From Acidaminobacter sp964416305 (lineage in GTDB: Bacteria; Bacillota; Clostridia; Peptostreptococcales; Acidaminobacteraceae), in assembly GCA_964416305.1 (NCBI GenBank), contig CAYQDM010000001.1:124001-188000 (forward strand): a stretch of 64,000 bases of DNA, given 5' to 3'. The notes under the pieces were generated by a model. That model saw nothing but the letters and a program-made list of their open reading frames with translations, was not told where the DNA came from and made no database searches. Shown here one piece after another: positions 1-8,661 of this stretch; the stretch's first letter is position 1; every line of letters begins with the position of its first letter. The position numbers and the translations under genes were made by a program.

Positions 1-2
1 GG

Positions 3-389
3 ACAGTCGCCTGCATAGGCTTAGCCGTTGGGGCGGGCTATTATTCCATCAGCGTTATTACCTCACTGACCGTCCTGGTTATTTTAGAATTATTTGCGCG
101 GATGGAAAAAAAAATCATCAAAAAACGCAGACAACTTGTACTTCGAATAGTATCAGAGAATAAACCCGGCCAAATTGGAAAGATTGGGGATGTCACCGGC
201 ATTCACAAGTGTTTGATCCAGGATATTGATCTGGACCATCAGAGTGATCAAACCGCTGTCATTACTTTGGCGCTCAAATATCCCAAGGCCTTTGATCTCA
301 CCGGTCTCATGGATGACTTATCCATTCTGGAGGGTTTAAAATCCGTTGAGCAGCTTACACCGGTGTACCATGGATCACTGGAGCGTTAA
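3..389 (+). CDS. MgtC/SapB family membrane protein, C-terminal part
   Basis: The reading frame is open from the window edge, so the start lies upstream and this is a partial gene of about 128 visible codons. The first 30 residues are hydrophobic and glycine-rich (a segment reading CIGLAVGAGYYSISVI), like the last membrane helices of MgtC/SapB proteins. They are followed by a basic stretch (MEKKIIKKRR) and a soluble C-terminal domain of about 85 residues with an ACT-like pattern (SENKPGQIGKIGDVTG). MgtC proteins sit in the inner membrane and are linked to magnesium or phosphate homeostasis, but their biochemical role is unsettled. The family call rests on the membrane end plus the cytoplasmic tail; a more specific function cannot be given. 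Confidence 0.7.
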   Translation, partial: TVACIGLAVGAGYYSISVITSLTVLVILELFARMEKKIIKKRRQLVLRIVSENKPGQIGKIGDVTGIHKCLIQDIDLDHQSDQTAVITLALKYPKAFDLTGLMDDLSILEGLKSVEQLTPVYHGSLER

Positions 390-467
390 CTTGAGCTGAT
401 TGGAATGGAGAATGAGGTTGTCTGCCGCTTAAGTCTATTACTGCGACTTCACCTTGAAAGCTTGAAA

Positions 468-517
468 AAAGACGGTGTCTGAGGCTGTAAGCCCAACGAC
501 ACCGTCTTTCTTTTTTT
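468..517. terminator. bidirectional intrinsic terminator
   Basis: A 12-bp perfect stem (AAAGACGGTGTC / GACACCGTCTTT) is followed by a T-run on the plus strand and by another on the minus strand. It can therefore end both the MgtC-type gene and the convergent asnS. Confidence 0.85.
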
Positions 518-535
518 GTTCTTTTCAATCTGTTT

Positions 536-1921
536 CTAAAACTCCGCTGTCTTCACTGTACGCGGGAACGGAATGACGTCGCGGATATTAGTGATCCCAG
601 TCAAATACATGAGAATCCGCTCAAAACCCAGTCCGTAGCCTGCGTGGCGGGTCGTGCCGTACTTTCTCAGCTCGAGGTACCACCAGTAGTCCTCGACATG
701 AAGGTTCATATCTTTTATACGCTGAACCAGGTTGTCATAACGCTCCTCACGCTGGGAACCGCCTATGATCTCACCAACGCCCGGAACCAGAAGGTCCATG
801 GCTGCAACAGTCTTGCCATCTTCATTCAGTCTCATGTAGAAGGCCTTGATCTCTTTTGGATAGTTGATAACGAAGACAGGCTTTTTAAAAACTTTTTCTG
901 TCAGATATCGCTCATGCTCCGTCTGAAGATCCAGACCCCAACTGACCGGATAATCGAATACGACGTCGGCTTTCTCAAGAAGCTCAATTGCTTCTGTATA
1001 AGTGACGCGCGCGAAATCAGAGTTGACGACATGGGTCAGTCTTTCCACAAGGCCTGTATCTATGCGCTCGTTGAAGAAGGCGATCTCTTCAGGACACTCC
1101 GCCATGACATACCGGATAATGTACTTGATCATGTCTTCTGCAATTTCCATATTGCCATTTAAATCTGTGAATGCCATTTCGGGCTCAATCATCCAGAACT
1201 CTGCAGCATGGCGGGCGGTATTGGAATTCTCAGCACGGAAAGTTGGCCCAAATGTATAAGTATTTCTGAATGCCTGCGCAAAAATTTCCGCCTCAAGCTG
1301 ACCGCTGACTGTCAGATTAGTTTCTTTGCCAAAGAAGTCCTCGGAAAAATCGATCTCACCAGACTCCGTTCTAGGGGGATTGCCCAGTTCCAACGTGGTA
1401 ACGCGGAACATTTCGCCAGCGCCTTCTGCATCACTGCCCGTGACAATTGGGGTATGTGCATACACAAAGCCTTTTTCCTGGAAAAAGCGGTGAATGGCAA
1501 ACGCTGCGACCGACCTGACGCGAAACGCTGCTGAAAAAGTATTGCTGCGCGGTCTGAGATGTGCGATCGTTCTCAAATACTCCAATGTATGTCGTTTCTT
1601 CTGAAGCGGATAGTCCGCATCTGAGGTGCCTTCAATGACGATTTCAGTCGCCTTGATTTCAAAGGGCTGTTTGGCCTGAGGTGTCAGAATAATTTCCCCC
1701 GTAATGATCAGCGAGGTTGAAATTGGATACTTCGCAACTTCATCAAAATTCTCAAGGGTCTTGTCAAACACGATCTGTACGTTCCTGAAAGTCGTGCCAT
1801 CATTCAATTCAATAAAGCCAAAGTTCTTGCTGTCTCTGACGGTTCTGATCCAGCCGCCTATAGTGACCGACTGTCCAGCCAATTCATTGTAGCTGAGCAT
1901 TAAATCTTTCATCAATTGCAT
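536..1921 (-). CDS. asnS: asparaginyl-tRNA synthetase
   Basis: Class II synthetase that charges tRNA-Asn with asparagine in the cytoplasm. At 461 aa it has the normal bacterial AsnS length. An N-terminal OB-fold anticodon domain (about residues 15-105, beginning VTIGGWIRTVRDSKNFGFIE) precedes the catalytic core. Motif 2 is visible around FGPTFRAENSNTARH, a signature that separates AsnS/AspS from LysS, and motif 3 ends the protein (GYGLGFERILMYLTG). The start at 1921 has a GGAGG seven bases upstream. It is preceded by a T-box with an apparent Asn specifier, which independently supports AsnS rather than AspS. Confidence 0.97.
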   Translation of the reverse strand: MQLMKDLMLSYNELAGQSVTIGGWIRTVRDSKNFGFIELNDGTTFRNVQIVFDKTLENFDEVAKYPISTSLIITGEIILTPQAKQPFEIKATEIVIEGTSDADYPLQKKRHTLEYLRTIAHLRPRSNTFSAAFRVRSVAAFAIHRFFQEKGFVYAHTPIVTGSDAEGAGEMFRVTTLELGNPPRTESGEIDFSEDFFGKETNLTVSGQLEAEIFAQAFRNTYTFGPTFRAENSNTARHAAEFWMIEPEMAFTDLNGNMEIAEDMIKYIIRYVMAECPEEIAFFNERIDTGLVERLTHVVNSDFARVTYTEAIELLEKADVVFDYPVSWGLDLQTEHERYLTEKVFKKPVFVINYPKEIKAFYMRLNEDGKTVAAMDLLVPGVGEIIGGSQREERYDNLVQRIKDMNLHVEDYWWYLELRKYGTTRHAGYGLGFERILMYLTGITNIRDVIPFPRTVKTAEF

Positions 1922-1983
1922 GCAGATTCCTCCAATAATTTATTCTCTACTATTTAACTTCCCATTGTTTCTGCCAACAAAAA

Positions 1984-2260
1984 AACCTTTCGCTCCTGCA
2001 CTAATGACAAGGGACGAAAGGTTATTCGCGGTACCACCCTGATTGCCGAATCCTATGACCCAGCCTCTCAAAACCCTGTAACGAAGGTCAGTCGCCCGAA
2101 TCTACCGGCTGAGCCCGACTTGTCATCAAGCCGCTTGCAAGCTTTCGGTCAGGAGCTCAGGGATGTTTTTCATACGGTGACATGACGGCGGGCTCACACC
2201 ATTCCCGCTTCGCTGAAGTCCGACAGTCGCATTACTCTTCCCATCATAGCCAAACACACT
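1984..2260 (-). promoter_or_regulatory. T-box riboswitch, Asn (AAC) specifier, controlling asnS
   Basis: On the minus strand the leader has the Stem I features (GGGAAGAGTAA, then GTGTGAGCCCGCC). An AAC triplet at 2165-2167 directly precedes the closing strand ATCCCTGAGC, and the conserved T-box GGTGGTACCGCG lies at about 2030-2041. A terminator (AACCTTTCGTCCC paired with GAGCGAAAGGTT, then Ts) lies at 1984-2024. Uncharged tRNA-Asn would stabilise the antiterminator and allow asnS transcription. The specifier assignment is by eye from the Stem I geometry and agrees with the downstream gene. Confidence 0.93.
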
Positions 2261-2271
2261 AAATTACAATC

Positions 2272-2300
2272 ATTATAGTGTAAACCATTTCAATAGTCAA
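2272..2300 (-). promoter_or_regulatory. sigma-A type promoter for the asnS T-box leader
   Basis: On the minus strand TTGACT (2295-2300) is followed after 17 bp by TATAAT (2272-2277), placing transcription start just before the T-box Stem I. Confidence 0.85.
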
Positions 2301-2362
2301 ACAGAGCATGAATGAAGGCAGAGGCTCAACCTTACCCCATCTGCCCTCGTCTCAATTCCCTG

Positions 2363-2947
2363 CTAAAGCATAGGCTCTACAATCTCAGAGTGTTTGAAGC
2401 CATTAGGTACATTGATGCAAAGAACTTTGACCATGCGGCTGGTATAATTGGCCCAGTTGTGAACCGTATTGGATTCAAAGTGGGCGCAGTCTCCAGGATA
2501 CAGTTCAAAGCGCTCATTGTTCAAATATAAGGTGAAGATACCCTCCAGCACGTAAATAAATTCTTCACCCTCATGTTGATAGGGCGAGAGCAGCTCATCT
2601 TCTGACTTAGGCAGTATTTCGATGATGCGCGGCAAAATATCCCGGTTTTCCAAATCATTGCTCAAATGATAGTGAATGAAGTGCGCGCTGTCTACTCTGG
2701 CGACTTCTCGCTCGAAAGAGCGCATGATGACATCATTGCTTCGCTTCTTCAGCGGAAAGAAATAGGAAAGATCCACATCCAGAGCTCGAGCGATTTTTTC
2801 CAGAGACGTGATCGCCAGAGCTGTCAGTCCGCGTTCAACCTGAGAAAGAAACCCAATTGATAATTCCGTCATTTCGCTAAGCTCTTTCAGGGTCATTTTT
2901 TTTGATAAACGCAGGTCCTTGATTTTATCTCCAATATTATTAGGCAT
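2363..2947 (-). CDS. XRE-family HTH regulator with C-terminal cupin domain
   Basis: A transcription factor with an N-terminal Cro/CI-type helix-turn-helix (about residues 6-60, LKELSEMTELSIGFLSQVERG) joined to a small-molecule-binding cupin barrel (about residues 105-190, with EEFIYVLEG and HNWANY). This architecture is typical of PuuR/SutR-like regulators of amine, amino acid or sulfur metabolism. The ATG at 2947 is preferred over a GTG two codons earlier because GGAG lies seven bases before it. The next gene upstream on the same strand is glutaminase, 115 bp away, so nitrogen metabolism is a possible target, but no operator was identified and the ligand is unknown. Confidence 0.85.
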   Translation of the reverse strand: MPNNIGDKIKDLRLSKKMTLKELSEMTELSIGFLSQVERGLTALAITSLEKIARALDVDLSYFFPLKKRSNDVIMRSFEREVARVDSAHFIHYHLSNDLENRDILPRIIEILPKSEDELLSPYQHEGEEFIYVLEGIFTLYLNNERFELYPGDCAHFESNTVHNWANYTSRMVKVLCINVPNGFKHSEIVEPML

Positions 2948-3062
2948 AGTCACGCTCCATCTATAAGACTTACACTCATTATAAACCTATATTAAAATTT
3001 TTTCCATGGATTTACGTTATTTTTTAATCAAGTTAAACAATTTCCTTTTTTCGATGAGTAAT

Positions 3063-3977
3063 TTAAAATATATTCAAATCATAAGTGTCAGATAAATCCT
3101 TCAGCATTTTAATACCGACCACTGAATTACCTTTTGAATCCAGCGCCGGTCCATACACGCCTATGCCCATACGCCCAGGTGCGACACCCAAGATGCCGCC
3201 GCCTACTCCGGACTTTGCAGGGATGCCGACTTGAATCGCAAACTCCCCGGAGCCATCATACATGCCGCAGGTCAGCATATAGGCCTTCGCAATCTTGGCG
3301 TATTCTCTCGGGAAGAGTTGTTCCCCTGTCTCATAGGATTTGCCGTCAAGTGCCAGCACCATCGCCATATTGGCCAGATCAGAGCAAGTCAGGCTGACTG
3401 AGCACTGGCTGAAATATACCTCAAGAACCTCATCCGGATCCATTTCAAGATTTTTCATAGCCCTGAGAAAATGGGCTATCGAACGGTTTCTGTGGCCGGT
3501 TTCCCTTTCACTCTGATATACCCTGCTGTCGATCTCAATGCTGTCATTATGAGCGATCCTCCTCATAAATGCCAGAAGCCGATCAATCTTATGTTCAGGA
3601 GAGCTGCCTTTGATCAGAGAGGCAATTGAAATGGCTCCCGCGTTGATCATGGGATTGAAAGGTTTGTGCTTTTCATAGGTTTCAAGCCGAATCATGGAGT
3701 TAAAGGGATCACCCGTAGGTTCTTTTCCAACTTTTTCAAAGATTTTATCCGTCCCCCAGTCCATCAATGCCAGGATCAGCACGATTGGCTTGGAGACACT
3801 CTGCATAGTGAATTTGACACTTGCATCACCTGCGCAATACAGACCTGCTTCCGTTCTGACACATATACCGATCCCATCAGGACTGACTTTGGCAAGCTCG
3901 GGAATATAGGTGGCGACTTTTCCTTCACGCGAGTAGGGACCAAAATTTTTTACCATTTCCAATAAGTAATCCTGCAT
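3063..3977 (-). CDS. glsA: glutaminase A
   Basis: Hydrolyses L-glutamine to glutamate and ammonia; a serine-dependent enzyme of the beta-lactamase-like fold. The 304 aa length is the family norm. The catalytic S-x-x-K is seen in FTMQSVSKPIVL, with NPMINAGAI and the glycine-rich end KSGVGGGILGVAPGRMGIGV further along. It starts at an ATG with only a weak upstream purine stretch. The gene stands between the cupin regulator and the divergent modABC operon. It is consistent with a glutamate-fermenting lifestyle together with the hut genes that also yield glutamate. Confidence 0.95.
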   Translation of the reverse strand: MQDYLLEMVKNFGPYSREGKVATYIPELAKVSPDGIGICVRTEAGLYCAGDASVKFTMQSVSKPIVLILALMDWGTDKIFEKVGKEPTGDPFNSMIRLETYEKHKPFNPMINAGAISIASLIKGSSPEHKIDRLLAFMRRIAHNDSIEIDSRVYQSERETGHRNRSIAHFLRAMKNLEMDPDEVLEVYFSQCSVSLTCSDLANMAMVLALDGKSYETGEQLFPREYAKIAKAYMLTCGMYDGSGEFAIQVGIPAKSGVGGGILGVAPGRMGIGVYGPALDSKGNSVVGIKMLKDLSDTYDLNIF

Positions 3978-4265
3978 CTCTTCGGCATCAGTCTGCGGAT
4001 CACGCCACAGCCTCAGCCTTCTCTCCTTTATGCATTATTTTGTTTGGATAAGAGTTCCAAAGAACTTGTAACAAGCCCAAAAACAATTAAATTATTGTGT
4101 TCAAAATCTATTTTTCAGTTATTTTGAACATATATTTATCTATTTTTATTCAATTCATCCACTCCATCATAATTGTAAGAGACTAATTTTTCAAGTATTT
4201 TTGGGTGAACACAGCTGATAGTTTTTCACTGGGTGACTATCCCCCTACCCGTTCCCAAAATTTCG

Positions 4266-4274
4266 TGCTATAAT
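4266..4274 (+). promoter_or_regulatory. extended -10 promoter of modABC
   Basis: TGCTATAAT is an extended -10 element with a perfect TATAAT hexamer about 85 bp before modA. No good -35 is visible, as is usual for extended -10 promoters. The rest of the 3978-4358 gap is AT-rich divergent regulatory sequence between glsA and modA. Confidence 0.6.
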
Positions 4275-4321
4275 GACAGCAGAATTCGGCACGATCTCTT
4301 GTGTCGATTCCTTTTAAGCAC

Positions 4322-4345
4322 CGTTATATTTCGGAATACATAACG
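4322..4345 (+). promoter_or_regulatory. ModE-like molybdate operator upstream of modA
   Basis: The inverted repeat CGTTAT-N12-ATAACG (outer arms CGTTATAT and ATACATAACG) closely matches the known ModE operator of enterobacterial modA promoters. It lies between the -10 element and the modA ribosome site, where a bound repressor would block expression when molybdate is plentiful. No modE gene is in the window, so the acting protein is inferred. Confidence 0.65.
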
Positions 4346-4358
4346 AAGGAGCCCCCCC

Positions 4359-5210
4359 ATGAAGATACAAGAGCACAGACCCAAATCCGCCAACACATTC
4401 TTGAGGGCAGAAAGCCGTCGACCTTTCCTTTCGCTGGACCTCCCCAAAATAAGTTTCCTCATCCTGATCTTCATTGTCTCAGTCACCTTTGCCCTCGCCG
4501 GCTGCAGCTCATCAAATGAGGAAAAGGCGCTCATTATGGGTGCAGCTTCCTCACTGACCGAACCCTTAAATGAACTTTCCGAGCTCTACGCCTCGAAAAC
4601 CGGTGTCCGCCCCCAAATTTCATTTGCGTCGTCGGGTACGCTCAGAAAACAGGCTGAAGAAGGCGCGCCCTTTGATCTGCTTTTGCTTGCCTCCACCTCA
4701 GATCTCGATGTCTTGTCCGACGCTGGCCTGCTCCTTCAAGCATCCAGGCGCGACCTCCTGAGCAATCAAATTTGTTTCATCACCACGCATTTGGAGATCC
4801 CCGCGACACTCGAAACACTTCCGGACCTTCTTGAAGTGTCCGAACGCATTACAATGGGCGACCCGTCCAGTGTCCCTGTGGGCAAATACGCAGCCCAGTC
4901 CCTCGAAAGTCTGGGATTATCTCAACTGATTGAAGATAAGAAACTCTATGCCAAAGACGCCCGACAAGTCCTTCAGTATTTGAATTCGGGTGCAGTCGAT
5001 GCCGGTTTTGTCTTTGCAACAGATGTCGCCCTGCTTGAAATCGAAGGATCCAAGCTCGTCCTGCCCGACCATACACATCAGCCAATCCTGTATCCTGCCG
5101 CTCTCCTGTCAGACAACCCTGAAGCCGCGGCGTTTCTGGAATTCCTGAGCAGCGAAGAAGGTATCGCCGTTTTCAAGTCCTATGGCTTTTCCATTCCAGA
5201 CCAAAATTGA
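4359..5210 (+). CDS. modA: molybdate ABC transporter substrate-binding lipoprotein
   Basis: Periplasm-type binding protein, here membrane-anchored, that captures molybdate or tungstate for the ModB/ModC permease. A long basic N-terminus leads to a hydrophobic segment and a lipobox LAGC with cysteine at about residue 48. The mature part has the ModA pattern: AASSLTEPLNELSELY, then FASSGTLRKQAEEGAPFDLLL, then a C-terminal VDAGFVFATD. The 283 aa length fits. AAGGAG lies eight bases before the ATG. modB and modC follow on the same strand at 22 and 25 bp. Tungstate is an equally possible ligand because an aldehyde:ferredoxin oxidoreductase is encoded in the window. Confidence 0.93.
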   Translation: MKIQEHRPKSANTFLRAESRRPFLSLDLPKISFLILIFIVSVTFALAGCSSSNEEKALIMGAASSLTEPLNELSELYASKTGVRPQISFASSGTLRKQAEEGAPFDLLLLASTSDLDVLSDAGLLLQASRRDLLSNQICFITTHLEIPATLETLPDLLEVSERITMGDPSSVPVGKYAAQSLESLGLSQLIEDKKLYAKDARQVLQYLNSGAVDAGFVFATDVALLEIEGSKLVLPDHTHQPILYPAALLSDNPEAAAFLEFLSSEEGIAVFKSYGFSIPDQN

Positions 5211-5232
5211 CGTCTTACCCTGAATTGGAGTG

Positions 5233-5913
5233 ATGACTTTGTCCCAGCCCCTGATCCTCAGTGCGGTTCTGCTCTCTCTGAGAATAGCCGCCCTCTCGAC
5301 CTTGCTCACCGGAGTACTGGGTACCCTGCTCGCCCGTAAATTGTCACAAACAAAAAAAACTTCCTTTAGAATTATTGAAACCCTTGTAGTTTTGCCGATG
5401 GTCTTGCCACCCTCCATTGTCGGTTATCTGCTTCTCCTGTCCTTAGGAAAAAACAGCTGGCTGGGAGGCTTAATTTACGCGGCCACCGGAAAAACACTCC
5501 TTTTTAGCTGGCCCGCTGCAGTCATTGCCGCTGTTATTGTCTCCCTCCCCTTAATGTATCAAAGCGCCCGTGCGGGATTTCAAGGCGTAGACCAACGTCT
5601 GGAAAATGCCGCCAGGACTTTGGGGGCGAATGAATGGCATATTTTCACCGAGATCACGCTGCCCTTGGCTAAACCAAAACTGCTGACCGGGCTCGCGCTG
5701 TCTTTCGCCCGTGCCATTGGAGAATTTGGTGCAACTCTCATGGTTGCAGGAAACATCCCCGGAAAAACCCAGACCATTCCGACAGCACTCTATTTCGCTG
5801 CCGAAGGCGGCGACCATGCCACGGCTAACTCGCTTATGATGATTGCCCTATTTATAGGTATTACCGCCATGTTCAGTGTCAATTTCATTTTGGATAAATC
5901 CAGGACTCAATAG
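5233..5913 (+). CDS. modB: molybdate ABC transporter permease
   Basis: Inner-membrane permease with five or six hydrophobic segments and the binding-protein-dependent EAA loop (ENAARTLGANEWHIFTEITLPLAKP). It ends in the ModB hallmark RAIGEFGATLMVAGNIPGKTQTIP. The length of about 226 aa is normal. The start is uncertain: GTG 5230, ATG 5233 and TTG 5239 are all in frame behind GGAG, and the TTG has the best spacing. It lies between modA and modC and is presumably translated from the same mRNA. Confidence 0.93.
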   Translation: MTLSQPLILSAVLLSLRIAALSTLLTGVLGTLLARKLSQTKKTSFRIIETLVVLPMVLPPSIVGYLLLLSLGKNSWLGGLIYAATGKTLLFSWPAAVIAAVIVSLPLMYQSARAGFQGVDQRLENAARTLGANEWHIFTEITLPLAKPKLLTGLALSFARAIGEFGATLMVAGNIPGKTQTIPTALYFAAEGGDHATANSLMMIALFIGITAMFSVNFILDKSRTQ

Positions 5914-5938
5914 TTAAATAGTCAAAGGAGCCTTTTAC

Positions 5939-6658
5939 ATGATAGATTTTCATCTCGTCAAACAACTGGACGCCTTTACCCTGGATGTCGCGCACACCAC
6001 AGATTCACCTTTTTTGATCCTGATGGGGCCGTCGGGTTCAGGGAAAACAACTTTGCTTAATCTAATTTCAGGGCTGACGACACCGGACAGGGGGTACCTG
6101 CGTCTGAACGGCAGGCTTCTCTACGACCACGATTCCGGCATCTCCCTGCCGCCGAGAGATCGCCGCATTGGATATATTTTTCAGTCTCTGGCGTTGTTTC
6201 CTCATATGACTGTCCATCAGAACGTCATGTTTGGAGTCCGGCACAGACACCGGAGCGAGCTTCACAGTCAGATCCGGGAGAGGGTGGCGAAAAGCGACCA
6301 TCGGCAAAACATTCATGAGCAGCTGGACTTTCTCAAGATTGCGCACCTGTCATCAAAATACCCGGCAGAGCTGTCCGGCGGCGAACGCCAGAGGGTGGCC
6401 ATAGCTCGTGCGCTTTCTTCGGAGGCCGACATTCTCCTTATGGATGAGCCCTTTGCGTCCCTTGACAGAGCTAACAGGGACAACGCAATCCAGCTTCTTC
6501 TGTCGGTCCAGGCACATTATCAGAAGGCTATGATTCTTGTCACCCACAGTCCTGAAGAGGCGGATGCTTTTCCCGGAGATCACCTGGAGATCCTCTCCGG
6601 CAAGCCTGTGAGCCTCAAAAGGCGGATAGGTTTTCTTGACGAATCTGTAAATTCTTAA
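5939..6658 (+). CDS. modC: molybdate ABC transporter ATP-binding protein
   Basis: ATPase subunit that powers molybdate import. Walker A is GPSGSGKTT, the Q-loop YIFQSLALFPHMTV, the ABC signature LSGGERQRVAIARAL and Walker B ILLMDEPFASLD, followed by the H-loop histidine in VTHSPEEAD. At 239 aa it lacks the C-terminal molybdate-binding TOBE domain of the roughly 350-aa proteobacterial ModC, so it probably cannot sense molybdate itself. A charged insertion around residues 103-125 (RHRSELHSQIRERVAKSDHR) is unlike the usual ModC helical domain. It includes DNA resembling a dispersed short repeat found elsewhere in the window. Confidence 0.92.
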   Translation: MIDFHLVKQLDAFTLDVAHTTDSPFLILMGPSGSGKTTLLNLISGLTTPDRGYLRLNGRLLYDHDSGISLPPRDRRIGYIFQSLALFPHMTVHQNVMFGVRHRHRSELHSQIRERVAKSDHRQNIHEQLDFLKIAHLSSKYPAELSGGERQRVAIARALSSEADILLMDEPFASLDRANRDNAIQLLLSVQAHYQKAMILVTHSPEEADAFPGDHLEILSGKPVSLKRRIGFLDESVNS

Positions 6659-6696
6659 TTAAATCTTAAAAAACGCTTAATTTTCATCTCACTTTC

Positions 6697-6705
6697 TGGT
6701 ATGAT
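6697..6705 (+). promoter_or_regulatory. probable greA promoter (-10 region)
   Basis: TGGTATGAT has the form of an extended -10 (TG-N-TATGAT) 27 bp before the greA start codon. The modC-greA spacing of 73 bp is AT-rich, and an independent promoter is likely. Confidence 0.5.
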
Positions 6706-6731
6706 GGACTCTGTATCGAAGGAGTGATCAC

Positions 6732-7199
6732 TTGAAGAAACTCATTTTAACCAAGGAAGCAGTTGAAAAATTAGAGCGTGAGCTCGACCTGCTGATTGGA
6801 AAGCGCAAAGAAATTTCTGAAGAAATCAAGAAAGCCCGCGGTTTTGGCGACCTGTCAGAGAATGCTGAGTACCACGCCGCACGCGAAGCCCAATCCTTGA
6901 ACGAGACAGAGATTTTGAAGGTCAAAGGCATGCTTGAAAGCTATGAGCTGGAGGATGCTGGAGATTACACGCATGACCAGGTCAGACTCGGATCACAGGT
7001 CGAAGTTCTTTACATCGAAAGTGGCGACCAGGATGATTTCACCCTCGTCACAAAAATCGAAGCAGATCCGTTTGACGGGAAAATTTCAAACGAGTCCCCT
7101 ATTGGTTCAGCCATCATTGGCCGAAAGGCCGGGGATGTCGTCAACATTTTTACGCCAGGCGGCAGTGTCACATTGAAAGTCCTGACAGTGACCAACTAA
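6732..7199 (+). CDS. greA: transcription elongation factor GreA
   Basis: Binds the RNA polymerase secondary channel and stimulates cleavage of backtracked RNA, restarting stalled elongation. At 155 aa it matches the family: an N-terminal antiparallel coiled coil (about residues 1-75) carrying the acidic tip GFGDLSENAEYHAAREAQ, then a globular FKBP-like domain (residues 80-155). The initiator is TTG, ten bases after AAGGAG; no ATG or GTG gives the conserved N-terminus MKKLILTKE. A strong terminator follows directly, so greA is probably monocistronic. Confidence 0.96.
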   Translation: MKKLILTKEAVEKLERELDLLIGKRKEISEEIKKARGFGDLSENAEYHAAREAQSLNETEILKVKGMLESYELEDAGDYTHDQVRLGSQVEVLYIESGDQDDFTLVTKIEADPFDGKISNESPIGSAIIGRKAGDVVNIFTPGGSVTLKVLTVTN

Positions 7200-7266
7200 A
7201 AAAAAGTAGTATGAAACGAGGTCAACCGGCGAAAGCTGAAGCCTCAAATTCATACTACTTTTTTTA
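7200..7266. terminator. bidirectional terminator between greA and guaD
   Basis: A stem of about 14 bp (AAAAGTAGTATGAA / TTCATACTACTTTT) around a 34-base loop has T-runs on both strands, suiting the convergent genes on either side. Confidence 0.8.
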
Positions 7267-7276
7267 TTTTTGTGAT

Positions 7277-8548
7277 TTATTTTGTCGGTTCCATGATTTC
7301 ATTACCTGAAACAAATCTCGAAATGATGTCCCGGTCATCCCCTATATAGAGATAACGCTGAAGGCGCTCTTCCAGCGATCGTCCTTCAGTGACTCCAAGT
7401 CGATGATCATCTATGACCAAAGCATCAAATTCATACCCGGGCTCAAAGCTGCCCACCTTGCCAAAATAAGCGCCGCCGCCCTTGGTGCCAAGGTAGAACG
7501 CCTCGGAAGTGCTGAGCGGTGCCAAGGTCCGGTCAGAGTTCAGCCAGGCGATCTTGGAAGCCTGAATTGCAGTGCTCATGACACTGGCAATGGATACCTT
7601 GTGTCCGGCACCAACATCCGTACCCAGGCCGACTTTAACCCCAGCATTCAAAAACTTTCGAACCGGCATGATCCCGCTGGCGAGGTTGTAGTTTGCGTTT
7701 GGACAGTGCGCTGCGAAAACGCCAAGTTTGGCCATTTTTTCAATTTCTGCATCCGTATTGTGTACGCAATGGGCCAAGATGGTTTTATCTCCCATCAAGC
7801 CATGTTCCTCATAGACCGAGGCGTAATCCTGACTTTCCGGATGAAGCTCTCTCACCCAATCGACCTCAGCCTGATTCTCGGAGATGTGGGTCTGAACCGG
7901 CACGTTGTACTCAGCGGCCAGTTCGCCCAGTGCCCGCATCAGTTCAGAGGTGCAGGTTGGTACAAACCTTGGTGTAATCAGCGGCTTGACTCTTGGATAT
8001 AAGTTGACCGTGGCTTCAAGCCAGGCTTTTGTTTCTTCTATAGAGTCCCCTGTCGATTCAACAAGGAAGTCAGGACAATTCCTGTCCATGTTGACCTTGC
8101 CCACATAGGCACCAAGACCTGCCCTGTCAAAGATCGACATGAGAAGCTGCGTGCTCTCTTTGTGGACGCTGCTGAACAGGACTATGCGCGTCGTTCCCTG
8201 GCGCCATATTTCTTTGGCCACTCGGGTGTAGACAGACTCGGCATAATCCAGATCAGAGTATTTGGCTTCTTCAGGAAAAGTATAGTCTTCCAGCCATGGC
8301 AGCAGTTCTTTGTCCAGCCCAAGTCCCAAATTTGGAAACTGAGGCGCATGGAAATGAAGATCAACAAATCCGGGGATAATCAGTCGATCTCCCATATTAA
8401 AAATTTCTAGGGCTTCCTGATTCTCAGGCAAGGTCTTCAGGACCTCGACCACTTTGCCATCTTCCACAATGACTGCGCCGTTTTCGTAAATCTCAAAACG
8501 GTTCGGATTTTTTGTATAAAGGATATGTCCCTGATATGCTTTAGCCAT
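7277..8548 (-). CDS. guaD: guanine deaminase
   Basis: Zinc-dependent amidohydrolase that converts guanine to xanthine and ammonia. The 423 aa sequence has the TIM-barrel metal sites in order: PGFVDLHFHAPQFPN near residue 57, QTHISENQAEVDW near 220, LAHCVHNT near 260 and LGTDVGAG near 310. The PQFPN and NCPDFL segments are characteristic of guanine deaminase rather than of chlorohydrolase or cytosine deaminase relatives. It starts with a well-placed ATG. The gene stands alone between greA and proC with no other purine-catabolic gene beside it, although an aminotransferase of a type linked to purine catabolism lies 4 kb away. Confidence 0.87.
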   Translation of the reverse strand: MAKAYQGHILYTKNPNRFEIYENGAVIVEDGKVVEVLKTLPENQEALEIFNMGDRLIIPGFVDLHFHAPQFPNLGLGLDKELLPWLEDYTFPEEAKYSDLDYAESVYTRVAKEIWRQGTTRIVLFSSVHKESTQLLMSIFDRAGLGAYVGKVNMDRNCPDFLVESTGDSIEETKAWLEATVNLYPRVKPLITPRFVPTCTSELMRALGELAAEYNVPVQTHISENQAEVDWVRELHPESQDYASVYEEHGLMGDKTILAHCVHNTDAEIEKMAKLGVFAAHCPNANYNLASGIMPVRKFLNAGVKVGLGTDVGAGHKVSIASVMSTAIQASKIAWLNSDRTLAPLSTSEAFYLGTKGGGAYFGKVGSFEPGYEFDALVIDDHRLGVTEGRSLEERLQRYLYIGDDRDIISRFVSGNEIMEPTK

Positions 8549-8661
8549 TACACAACGCTCCTTAACCTTCGTTTAGATACACGAACATTATAACAGAAAG
8601 TTGCAAACAGCTCAAAAAAATCTGAGGTTTACCACATATTGTCTTGTATAAAAGTAACAAA

